Part shown: positions 5,918 through 12,213 of the stretch, piece by piece
Layout of the letters: each line of letters starts with the position of its first letter
How positions within the stretch are numbered: the stretch's first letter is position 1
NCBI GenBank assembly: GCA_039180525.1
Contig: JBCDDF010000046.1
Span: forward strand, 1 to 23,620
DNA from: Halovulum sp039180525
Lineage (GTDB): Bacteria; Pseudomonadota; Alphaproteobacteria; Rhodobacterales; Rhodobacteraceae
Length of the DNA: 23,620 nt
Reading direction: 5' to 3'
Notes under the pieces: model-generated
What the model saw: the letters and a program-made list of their open reading frames with translations, nothing else
Database searches by the model: none
What the model was told of the DNA's origin: nothing
Program-made: the position numbers and the translations under genes

Positions 5918-6439
5918 ATGGGCCGTGCGCCCGACGGGTCGGTCTGCGTCGGCGCCATCGCCGGCGCCTTTGGCGTGCGCGGGGAGGTGCGGCTGAAGTC
6001 CTTCTGCGCCGACCCCGCGGCGATTGCCGACTACGGCCCGCTGACCACCGAGGCCGGGCAGTCCTTCCCGCTGCGGCTGACCCGCCCCGTCAAGGGCGGT
6101 TTCGCCGCGCGGCTTGAGGGCGTCGGCTCTCGCGAGGCGGCGGAGGCGCTGCGCGGCACCCGGCTCTACGCGCCCCGCGACCGGCTGCCGGACCCGGGCG
6201 AGGATGAGTTCTATCATACGGATCTAATTGGGCTTTCCGTGCTCGATCCGGGCGGGGGCGCGGTGGGGTCGGTGCGTGCGGTGCACGATCACGGCGCCGG
6301 CGATATCCTGGACATTGCCCGCCCCGATGGCAGCGCCCTGCTGATCCCGTTCACCCGCGCGCATGTGCCCAATGTCGACCTTGCCGCCGGCGTGGTGATC
6401 GTCGACCCGGCGGACGAAAAGCCGGATGCCGAGCGATGA
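5918..6439 (+). CDS. rimM: Ribosome maturation factor RimM
   Basis: RimM assists 16S rRNA processing and 30S head assembly and binds S19. The 173-residue protein starts at ATG 5918, 7 nt after rpsP. It shows the N-terminal barrel opening VCVGAIAGAFGVRGEVRLKSF (about 7-27), then a PRC-barrel half with FYHTDLIGLSVLD (about 98-110), GAGDILDI and LLIPFTRAHVPNVDL. Length is normal for the family. Position between rpsP and trmD is the usual one in proteobacteria, although here another gene intervenes before trmD. Its stop overlaps the next start as ATGA. Confidence 0.95.
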   Translation: MGRAPDGSVCVGAIAGAFGVRGEVRLKSFCADPAAIADYGPLTTEAGQSFPLRLTRPVKGGFAARLEGVGSREAAEALRGTRLYAPRDRLPDPGEDEFYHTDLIGLSVLDPGGGAVGSVRAVHDHGAGDILDIARPDGSALLIPFTRAHVPNVDLAAGVVIVDPADEKPDAER

Positions 6440-7239
6440 AAGTGCTGATCCATCCGGGTTTCCACAAGACCGGCACCACCAGTCTGCAGCAGTTCATGCT
6501 GGTCAACCGCGCGGCGCTGGCGCCATGGTTCGACTACTACGGGAAGATGGATTTCCGGGCGGCCGGCGCGCATGCCCGGATCTTTGGCACGCATCCGTTT
6601 CCCTGGCGTCTGCTGCGGTTTCGCCTGTCACTCCGCCGCTTCCTGGCCCGGCTGGAACCCGGGCGCAATATCGTGATCTCCCGCGAAACGCTAAGCGGCG
6701 CCCTACCTGGTCACCGGGATTGGAGGGGACGGGTCTTGCAGGACTATCAGGCCGCCGCCCCGGTATTGGCCAACGCCTTGCGCGGCGAGATCCGCCGGCG
6801 CTTCGGCACCGACACCCAGATTGTGTTCCTCTATACGACCCGCGACCGAGAAGCGTGGATCGAAAGCTTGCATGGCCATCTGCTGCGCTCCACCCCGCTG
6901 GCGCTCGATTTCGCCGGCTTCCGCGCCCAGTTTCCGGCGCTTCTGGGCCCCGAGCAAGAAGCGCGGCTGATGGCCTCGTATCTGGCTCCCGACCGGGTCG
7001 AGGTCGTGTCGCTGGAACATTCGCGCGATCTGCCCTTCGGGGCCGCAACTACCGTTCTGGATCTGATGGATGTGCCCAAGGCCGCGCGCGTGCCCCTTGT
7101 GCAAAGCCCCAAATCCAACGCCGGCCCGTCCGCCGCCTTGCGCAACCGGTTCCTGAACCTCAACCGTCAGCGCCTGCGCCCCGAGCCTTTGCACAAAGAG
7201 AAGAAGCGGCTGCTCAAGGCCGAACGGGCGCGCACATGA
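6436..7239 (+). CDS. Sulfotransferase-like protein
   Basis: A 267-residue protein resembling the PAPS-dependent sulfotransferase fold. The opening strand and loop HPGFHKTGTTSLQ (6-18) matches the 5'-phosphosulfate-binding loop, and IVFLYTTRDREAWIESL in the middle matches the 3'-phosphate-binding strand and helix with Arg and Ser in place. The C-terminus is basic (HKEKKRLLKAERART). There is no signal peptide or membrane span. The substrate is unknown. The gene sits between rimM and trmD with ATGA overlaps on both sides, so it is co-translated with ribosome-maturation genes. It could be a nucleotide-binding protein with another role. Confidence 0.68.
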   Translation: MKVLIHPGFHKTGTTSLQQFMLVNRAALAPWFDYYGKMDFRAAGAHARIFGTHPFPWRLLRFRLSLRRFLARLEPGRNIVISRETLSGALPGHRDWRGRVLQDYQAAAPVLANALRGEIRRRFGTDTQIVFLYTTRDREAWIESLHGHLLRSTPLALDFAGFRAQFPALLGPEQEARLMASYLAPDRVEVVSLEHSRDLPFGAATTVLDLMDVPKAARVPLVQSPKSNAGPSAALRNRFLNLNRQRLRPEPLHKEKKRLLKAERART

Positions 7240-8102
7240 CCACACCGCCGAAATCCCACGGCCGGTTGTCGATCCGCGCCAGCGCCGGCCCGCGCGCGCT
7301 GCTGGAAGAGCCGACCCGCCGGCCCGGCGCCTGGGCGGCGCGGGTGGTCACCCTGTTCCCGGAGGCGTTTCCGGGCGTCCTGGGGCTGTCGCTGACGGGC
7401 CGCGCGCTGGCGCAGGGCTTGTGGACGCTGGACACTTATCCCTTCCGGGACTTCGCCACCGGCAAGCACCGCAACGTGGATGACACGCCCGCCGGCGGCG
7501 GCGCCGGCATGGTGCTGCGCGCCGATGTCGTGGACCGGGCGCTGCGGGCCGCGGCCGGGCCCGGCCCGGTCGTGTACCTGTCGCCGCGCGGCCGGCGGTT
7601 CGATCAGGCCACGGCGCAGACGCTGGCCGATGGGCCGGGCGTGACCTTGCTGTGCGGGCGGTTCGAGGGCGTGGACGAGCGCGTGCTGGAGGCGCATGAC
7701 GTGTGGGAAATCTCCTTGGGGGACTATGTCTTAACGGGGGGAGAGATCGCCGCGCAGGCCTTGATCGATGCCTGTGTGCGGCTTATACCCCGCGTGCTTG
7801 GGAACGCCGAGTCGGCTGCGGAGGAAAGCTTTGCCGCCGGGCTTCTGGAACATCCCCAGTACACACGGCCCACGGAATGGGACGGCCGCAAGATACCGGA
7901 GATCCTCCTCTCCGGCCATCACGGCCAGATCGCCGCCTGGCGGCGCGCCCAAGCCGAGGCCCTGACAAAGGAACGCCGCCCCGACCTCTGGCGGGCATAT
8001 CGCCAAGGCGGTATGGACCCGAAGGATGGCACAGAGCACTCGGGCGCAGACATCTCCGCCGCCAAGGCGGGCACCAAGGATAGGGCACATGAACCTGATT
8101 GA
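7236..8102 (+). CDS. trmD: tRNA (guanine37-N1)-methyltransferase TrmD
   Basis: TrmD places N1-methyl on G37 of tRNAs reading CNN codons, which prevents +1 frameshifting. The 288-residue product starts at 7236, where the ATG overlaps the previous stop. A 30-residue N-terminal extension precedes the usual opening ARVVTLFPEAFPGVLG. The knotted SAM-binding core is seen in AGGGAGMVLR, YLSPRGRRFDQ, LLCGRFEGVDERV and ISLGDYVLTGGEIA. DNAESAAEESF-like NAESAAEESF and HPQYTRP follow. The extension resembles other Rhodobacteraceae TrmD sequences I recall. It overlaps rplS by 14 nt. Confidence 0.96.
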   Translation: MTTPPKSHGRLSIRASAGPRALLEEPTRRPGAWAARVVTLFPEAFPGVLGLSLTGRALAQGLWTLDTYPFRDFATGKHRNVDDTPAGGGAGMVLRADVVDRALRAAAGPGPVVYLSPRGRRFDQATAQTLADGPGVTLLCGRFEGVDERVLEAHDVWEISLGDYVLTGGEIAAQALIDACVRLIPRVLGNAESAAEESFAAGLLEHPQYTRPTEWDGRKIPEILLSGHHGQIAAWRRAQAEALTKERRPDLWRAYRQGGMDPKDGTEHSGADISAAKAGTKDRAHEPD

Positions 8103-8469
8103 GACGCTTGAGGCAGAGCAGATTGCCGAACTGGGCAAGGACGTTCCCGACTTCGCCGCCGGAGATACCATCCGCGTCGGCTTCAAGGTGACCGAGGGCA
8201 CCCGGACGCGGGTGCAGAATTACGAGGGCGTATGCATCGGCCGCAAGGGCGGTGCGGGCATCGGCGCCTCCTTCACGGTGCGCAAGATCTCATTCGGGGA
8301 AGGGGTAGAGCGGGTGTTCCCGCTGCATTCCCCGAATATCGATGCGATCACCGTGGTGCGCCGCGGCAAGGTGCGCCGATCCAAGCTTTACTACCTGCGC
8401 AGCCGGCGCGGAAAATCGGCGCGGATCGCGGAAAAGACCAACTACAAGCCGAAATCGACTGGCGCATAA
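8089..8469 (+). CDS. rplS: 50S ribosomal protein L19
   Basis: L19 lies at the 30S-50S interface. The 126-residue protein begins at ATG 8089, inside the end of trmD, with AAGGA (8076-8080) 8 nt upstream. Typical L19 features are IETLEAEQI, FAAGDTIRVGFKV, RVQNYEGVCIGRKGGG-like IGRKGGAGIGASFTVRKIS, GVERVFPLHSPNI and the basic end RRSKLYYLRSRRGKSARI. Slightly longer than E. coli L19 (115). The 14-nt overlap with trmD suggests translational coupling or reinitiation. A strong intrinsic terminator follows at 8497. Confidence 0.97.
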   Translation: MNLIETLEAEQIAELGKDVPDFAAGDTIRVGFKVTEGTRTRVQNYEGVCIGRKGGAGIGASFTVRKISFGEGVERVFPLHSPNIDAITVVRRGKVRRSKLYYLRSRRGKSARIAEKTNYKPKSTGA

Positions 8470-8496
8470 GCGTCACATTCGCTGTACTTTCTGAAC

Positions 8497-8525
8497 AGGG
8501 CGGCCGGCAAAGGCCGCCCTTTTTG
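8497..8525 (+). terminator. Intrinsic terminator after rplS
   Basis: A perfect 9-bp GC-rich stem, AGGGCGGCC (8497-8505) with GGCCGCCCT (8512-8520), closes a 6-nt loop and is followed immediately by a T-run (8520-8524). It lies 28 nt after the rplS stop and is a classic Rho-independent terminator ending the ffh-rplS run. Confidence 0.88.
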
Positions 8526-8582
8526 CATCCGCACGGCACGCGCGTCTTTTTTTCGCCCAAGTCGCGGCGGAGAAACTTGAAT

Positions 8583-9569
8583 ATGAACGGTTTGGTTTTG
8601 ATCCTCCGGGCGATCTCGATCTCGCCCATGGTGTTCCTGCGCTATCTGCCGGTGCTGGTGATCTATATCCTGCTGGCGGTGGGTATCTTTTACTCCACCA
8701 GCAATTTGATCGTCTGGGGGATGCTGTTCTTCCTGATGTCCACCATCGGGACGACATTCCTGTTTTTGACCGGCGTGCGCGCGGCGCTGATGGTGGTGGG
8801 GGCAACGACCTCTCCGACGGTGGAGGGGCTGACCCGCGTCACCGTCCGGTCGCTGTTTTTACATATGCTGCCGCAGTTCATCCTGGTGATACTGCTGTCG
8901 GCGATTTGGGGCATCGTGCACCGTTCCGTGGTGCTGCCCATGGCATTGCCCGGCGCGGCGGACGTGTTTGGCGCCTACACCGCAATGGCCAGCGCCTTTT
9001 TCAGCGCCGAATCGCAGGAAACCTTTGGGGTCGCACTGGCCGCGACCGATCCGATGCAACTGCAGCTGGCGGCCGCGCTGTTCGTTTTCGGGGCGCTCTT
9101 GATCGTGGGCTTTTCGATCGGGATCTTCGGCGTGCCTATGGCGGCGTTGGCGGCGAATGCGGTGCAGTACAGCCCCGGCAACGACCCGATTTATGGCATC
9201 GGCAAGTATCTGTTGCCGCAGATGGTGCTGTATCTGATGACCACCGCCGCGCCCACGGTGCTGTTCGCGATGACCGCGCCGGTGGCGGTGCTGGTCGGTG
9301 GTGTCGATGCCGGGCTGACCATTTCCGCCGTGTTGCTGGTCGTGTTCGTGGCCTATGCGCCCTGCATTTCCTATGCCGGCATGGCGCTGGGCTATGACGC
9401 GGTGCGTCGGCAGATCCAGGCTGAGTTGCGCGCCCAGCGGGCCCCGATCGTGGATATGGAACAGGAGCGCGAGACGTTGAAAGAGCTGCGCCAGATGCGC
9501 AAGAAAGAGGCCAGCGGCACAAAGATGTACGACCCCGTGGCCGAGGCGCGCGCCCGCCGTCGCCGCTAG
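8583..9569 (+). CDS. Multi-pass membrane protein of unknown function
   Basis: I do not recognise a named family. The 328-residue protein starts at ATG 8583, with GGCGGAGA (8565-8572 region) about 10 nt upstream. It has about six hydrophobic segments: around LRYLPVLVIYILLAVGIFY, LIVWGMLFFLMSTIGTTFLFL, LHMLPQFILVILLSAIWGI, LAAALFVFGALLIVGFSIGIFG, LLPQMVLYLMTTAAPTVLFAM and ISAVLLVVFVAYAPCISYAG. A charged C-terminal tail of about 55 residues (QAELRAQRAP...EARARRRR) follows, probably cytoplasmic and helical. It stands between rplS and rpmE, after a terminator, so it should have its own promoter. Its TAG stop is formed at the border of the MITE-like element. Confidence 0.7.
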   Translation: MNGLVLILRAISISPMVFLRYLPVLVIYILLAVGIFYSTSNLIVWGMLFFLMSTIGTTFLFLTGVRAALMVVGATTSPTVEGLTRVTVRSLFLHMLPQFILVILLSAIWGIVHRSVVLPMALPGAADVFGAYTAMASAFFSAESQETFGVALAATDPMQLQLAAALFVFGALLIVGFSIGIFGVPMAALAANAVQYSPGNDPIYGIGKYLLPQMVLYLMTTAAPTVLFAMTAPVAVLVGGVDAGLTISAVLLVVFVAYAPCISYAGMALGYDAVRRQIQAELRAQRAPIVDMEQERETLKELRQMRKKEASGTKMYDPVAEARARRRR

Positions 9570-9680
9570 AGCAAAAACGGATTAGATTGAAACAATCTGA
9601 TCATAGGATTTTGCTCAAGCTGTTAAATCTGGACCAAAATCCTCTTTCAGACGGATTCAGTCTGAAACGGTTTTGGTCTA
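9567..9680. mobile_element. MITE-like palindromic element, copy 2
   Basis: A 110-bp unit (9569-9678) flanked by TA on each side matches the element at 130-240. The ends are GAGCAAAA and TTTTGGTC. The first hairpin has GAGCAAAA/TTTTGCTC (9569-9576 with 9609-9616) outside and GATTAGATTG/CAATCTGATC (9580-9589 with 9593-9602, AAA loop) inside. The second hairpin pairs GACCAAAA (9632-9639) with TTTTGGTC (9671-9678) plus an inner stem and is less perfect than in copy 1. The left TA and the element's first G form the TAG stop of the preceding gene. Removing the element plus one TA would leave TAA in frame, still a stop. Confidence 0.72.
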
Positions 9681-9691
9681 AAGCTGACCGC

Positions 9692-9720
9692 TTGCCCGGC
9701 CCGGCGCCGTCTGCTACAGC
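9692..9720 (+). promoter_or_regulatory. Candidate promoter for rpmE
   Basis: TTGCCC (9692-9697), 17 bp, then TACAGC (9715-9720), placed 69 nt before the rpmE start and just beyond the MITE-like element. The match is moderate and the call tentative. Confidence 0.3.
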
Positions 9721-9789
9721 GCGCCATCCCAAGGAATTGGATGCCGGCGCGGGCCCATCGCGCGGCGACCAGGACACGAGACGGAACCG

Positions 9790-10011
9790 ATGAAAAAAGA
9801 CCTGCATCCCGATTACCACGTGATCGACGTCAAGATGACCAATGGCGATGTCGTGCAAATGCGCTCGACCTATGGCGCCGAGGGCGACACGCTGACGCTG
9901 GACATCGACCCGACCACGCACCCGGCCTGGACCGGCGGTTCGACCCGGTTGATGGATACCGGCGGGCGGGTGTCGCGGTTCAAGAAGAAATACGAGGGGC
10001 TGGGCTTCTGA
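9790..10011 (+). CDS. rpmE: 50S ribosomal protein L31
   Basis: A 73-residue protein that matches L31 along its length: MKKDLHPDYHVIDVKMTNGD, MRSTYG, LTLDIDPTTHPAWTGGSTR, then DTGGRVSRFKKKYEGLGF. L31 bridges the 50S and 30S subunits. The zinc-binding cysteines of some L31 proteins are absent, so this is the cysteine-free form. It stands alone between the MITE-like element and a strong terminator, so it is probably a single-gene transcript. In many relatives L31 directly follows L19; here a membrane gene and the repeat element lie between them. Confidence 0.95.
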   Translation: MKKDLHPDYHVIDVKMTNGDVVQMRSTYGAEGDTLTLDIDPTTHPAWTGGSTRLMDTGGRVSRFKKKYEGLGF

Positions 10012-10047
10012 TCTTGCCCTCGAAGGCACGGCAGCAAGCTTAGACAG

Positions 10048-10078
10048 AAAGCGCCGCGGCAGTTCCGCGGCGTTTTTC
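10048..10078 (+). terminator. Intrinsic terminator after rpmE
   Basis: CGCCGCGG (10052-10059) and CCGCGGCG (10065-10072) form a perfect 8-bp stem around a CAGTT loop. Five T residues (10073-10077) follow, and an A-run precedes the stem at 10048-10050. It is a classic Rho-independent terminator 40 nt past the rpmE stop. Confidence 0.88.
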
Positions 10079-10110
10079 TTTCCACCGCATTCGCAATTGG
10101 CGAAGGGCGC

Positions 10111-10920
10111 ATGGCGCATATCATCGTTCTTGGCAACGAAAAGGGCGGCTCGGGCAAGTCCACCACCGCCATGCACATCACCACGGCGCTGTTGCGCTCG
10201 GGCTATGGCGTGGGGGTGATCGATCTGGACGTGCGCCAGCGCAGCCTGCTGACGTATGTCGACCACCGCCGCGCGCAGTGCGAAAGGACCGGTTTGGCGC
10301 TGCCGATGCCCAACACCGTGGAGATGCGCCTGAGCACCGCCGACGGGCTGGCCGCGGCGCAGCAGGAGGAGGAGGGCTGGTTCGGCGACGCGTTACGGAC
10401 GCTGGACAAGACCTGCCGTTTCGTCGTGGTCGACTGCCCCGGGGCGCACACGCGCTACGCCCAGATGGCCCATGCCGCGGCGGATACGCTGGTGACGCCG
10501 ATGAATGACAGCCTGGTCGATTTCGCGCTGCTGGCGCGGCTCGACCCCGGTTCGGGCCGCGTGCTGGGGCCCAGCATCTATTCGGAAATGGTCTGGGCGG
10601 CGCGGCAATTGCGCGCCTCGGCCGGGTTGCCGCCGCTCGACTGGGTGGTGCTGCGCAACCGCATGAGCACGACGGATGCGCATAACAAGCGCCGCGTGGG
10701 CAAGGCGCTGGCCGATCTGACCAAACGCATCGGCTTTCGTCTGGTCCCCGGTTTTTCCGAACGCGTGGTGTTTCGGGAGTTGTACCTGCAGGGGCTGACG
10801 TTGCTGGATCTGGGCGATGCCGGCGCGGGGCGGCTGACGATGTCGAACATCGCGGCGCGGCAGGAGTTGCGCGACTTGATGCTGGCGCTGTCGCTGCCGG
10901 ACACCGAACTGGCGATTTGA
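10111..10920 (+). CDS. mipZ: Division-plane positioning ATPase MipZ
   Basis: MipZ is a ParA/MinD-type ATPase that forms a gradient from the ParB-bound origin and inhibits FtsZ away from midcell. The 269-residue protein has the deviant Walker A KGGSGKST (11-18, signature Lys at 11), VIDLDVRQRSL, VVVDCPG and TPMNDSLVDFALLARLDP. The C-terminal stretch DWVVLRNRMSTTDAHNKRR, RIGFRLVPGFSERVVFRELY, GLTLLDL is close to the Caulobacter MipZ sequence I recall, including the arginine-rich segment implicated in DNA binding. Length is typical. It is monocistronic here, since a terminator lies upstream and the next gene converges on it with a 3-bp gap. Confidence 0.93.
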   Translation: MAHIIVLGNEKGGSGKSTTAMHITTALLRSGYGVGVIDLDVRQRSLLTYVDHRRAQCERTGLALPMPNTVEMRLSTADGLAAAQQEEEGWFGDALRTLDKTCRFVVVDCPGAHTRYAQMAHAAADTLVTPMNDSLVDFALLARLDPGSGRVLGPSIYSEMVWAARQLRASAGLPPLDWVVLRNRMSTTDAHNKRRVGKALADLTKRIGFRLVPGFSERVVFRELYLQGLTLLDLGDAGAGRLTMSNIAARQELRDLMLALSLPDTELAI

Positions 10921-10923
10921 CGC

Positions 10924-11865
10924 TCAGTCCGCGCCGGCGCTGCGGCTTGTGAGGCTGACGAACACATCCTCCAGATCCGCTTCCTCGGTGGCGACGTCGC
11001 GGATGTGGATGCCGGCGGCGCGGACCGCGTCCAGCACCGCCTCGGGTGAGGTCCGCCCGCGGCGATAGGTGAAGGCCAGCGCGCCATCGGGCCGGGTCGC
11101 GGTCTCGATCCCTGGCGGCATGGCGGGCGCCGCCGCCGGGCCATCGGGCCAGATCACCATGGTTTTGCTGTCGAGCCGCGCCAGCAGGTTCGGGGTTTCG
11201 TCGCAGGCGACCAGCCGGCCATCGTTGATGATGCCGATGCGGTCGCACATCTGCTGCGCCTCTTCCAGATAATGCGTGGTCAGGATGATCGTGGTGCCGG
11301 CGGCGTTCAAGTCGCGGACGTAGTTCCACAGCATCTGGCGCAGCTCGATATCGACGCCGGCGGTGGGTTCGTCCAGCACCAGAACCGGGGGCGCGTGGAC
11401 AAGGGCCTTGGCGATCAAGAGCCGCCGGCGCATGCCGCCCGACAGCGTGCGCGAATAGGCGTCGGCCTTGTCGGTCAGACCCACGGCGGCCAGGATCTCG
11501 TCAGTGCGACGCTGCGCCTTTGGCACGCCGTAAAGCCCGGCCTGCACATCGAGCGCGGCGCGGGCGGTGAAAAACGGGTCGACGTTCAGCTCCTGCGGCA
11601 CCACACCGATGGCGGCGCGCGACTGGCGCGGGTTGATGTCCTGGTCGAAACCCCAGATCTTCACGGTGCCCGCGGATTTCAGCACCAGCCCCGCCATGAT
11701 ATTGATCGTCGTTGACTTGCCCGCGCCGTTCGGGCCGAGCAGCCCGAAGATCGAGCCGGTGGGAATCCCCAGATCCAGCGCGCTGAGCGCCTCTTTCGCT
11801 GGGCTCTTGCCGGTCGCGGCATAGGTCTTGCTCAGGCCGATCAGTTCGACGGCATTGGCGGGCAT
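10924..11865 (-). CDS. ABC transporter ATP-binding protein (ABC-2/DrrA type)
   Basis: A 313-residue ATPase that would power a membrane exporter. The start ATG at 11865 is preferred because AGGGAG lies about 7 nt upstream and the protein then begins MPANAVELIGLSKTY; the longer open frame upstream is low-complexity. Motifs are Walker A GPNGAGKST (44-52), Q-loop Q91, signature LSGGM (141-145), Walker B LVLDEP (162-167) and H-loop H198. A C-terminal accessory domain follows (about 225-313), ending ADLEDVFVSLTS, as in DrrA/CcmA-type multidrug or polysaccharide exporter ATPases. No permease gene is adjacent on either side, so the partner must be elsewhere. Substrate unknown. Confidence 0.92.
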   Translation of the reverse strand: MPANAVELIGLSKTYAATGKSPAKEALSALDLGIPTGSIFGLLGPNGAGKSTTINIMAGLVLKSAGTVKIWGFDQDINPRQSRAAIGVVPQELNVDPFFTARAALDVQAGLYGVPKAQRRTDEILAAVGLTDKADAYSRTLSGGMRRRLLIAKALVHAPPVLVLDEPTAGVDIELRQMLWNYVRDLNAAGTTIILTTHYLEEAQQMCDRIGIINDGRLVACDETPNLLARLDSKTMVIWPDGPAAAPAMPPGIETATRPDGALAFTYRRGRTSPEAVLDAVRAAGIHIRDVATEEADLEDVFVSLTSRSAGAD

Positions 11866-11884
11866 GGGCGGCTCCCTCTTGCCC

Positions 11885-11912
11885 TTGCGGGCGATCCGGC
11901 GCTGGCTATCAT
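11885..11912 (+). promoter_or_regulatory. Candidate promoter for the zinc-finger gene
   Basis: TTGCGG (11885-11890), 16 bp, then TATCAT (11907-11912). This leaves a leader of about 25-30 nt before the ATG at 11946. The -10 is a good match. The same spot read leftward offers TATGAT, so the divergent intergenic space might serve both genes, although no good leftward -35 was found. Confidence 0.4.
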
Positions 11913-11945
11913 AGCGCGCGGTCAGGCAGCAACCGGGAGGCAGCG

Positions 11946-12122
11946 ATGATGGCAGAGGTGCCGGAAACGGAAGTGGTGGAACAGACCCGTGTTGCCTGCG
12001 ACGGTGGCACGCTGGGGCACCCGCGCGTCTGGCTGCAGATCGACCCGGCCACCGGTTATGTCGAATGCGGCTACTGTGACAAACGCTACATCCTGAAGGG
12101 CGGGCCGGCGGACAAAGGCTGA
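11946..12122 (+). CDS. Small zinc-finger protein, NDUFS6/zf-CHCC-like
   Basis: A 58-residue protein reading MMAEVPETEVVEQTRVACDG and onward. GGGAGG (11935-11940) lies 5 nt before the first of two adjacent ATGs (11946 and 11949). The metal-ligand set is C18, H25, C41 and C44 (C-x6-H then CGYC), the arrangement of the zf-CHCC family to which the mitochondrial complex I accessory subunit NDUFS6 belongs. In alphaproteobacteria these small proteins accompany complex I, so a role in respiratory complex assembly is plausible but inferred. It is divergent from the ABC ATPase and precedes polA by 91 nt. Confidence 0.85.
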   Translation: MMAEVPETEVVEQTRVACDGGTLGHPRVWLQIDPATGYVECGYCDKRYILKGGPADKG

Positions 12123-12213
12123 CGCCGGTGCCACGCAGGCCGCGCCGCGCCCTCGCCACCGGACCCGGGCTGGGCTAGAACGCTGCGAAACGGCCGGGGC
12201 GCGGGGGGGCGAC

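Noticed and set aside
9587..9793. 68-codon frame across the second element copy
   Set aside because: It shares an N-terminal LLNLDQN-like stretch with the frame at 116 only through the repeated DNA, and it overlaps the rpmE leader.
10178..11329. Leftward 383-codon frame covering mipZ
   Set aside because: Arg/Pro-rich shadow translation; mipZ and the ABC ATPase account for both strands.
11866..12159. 98-residue N-terminal extension of the ABC ATPase
   Set aside because: It is low-complexity, overlaps the zinc-finger gene on the other strand, and a good ribosome binding site supports ATG at 11865.
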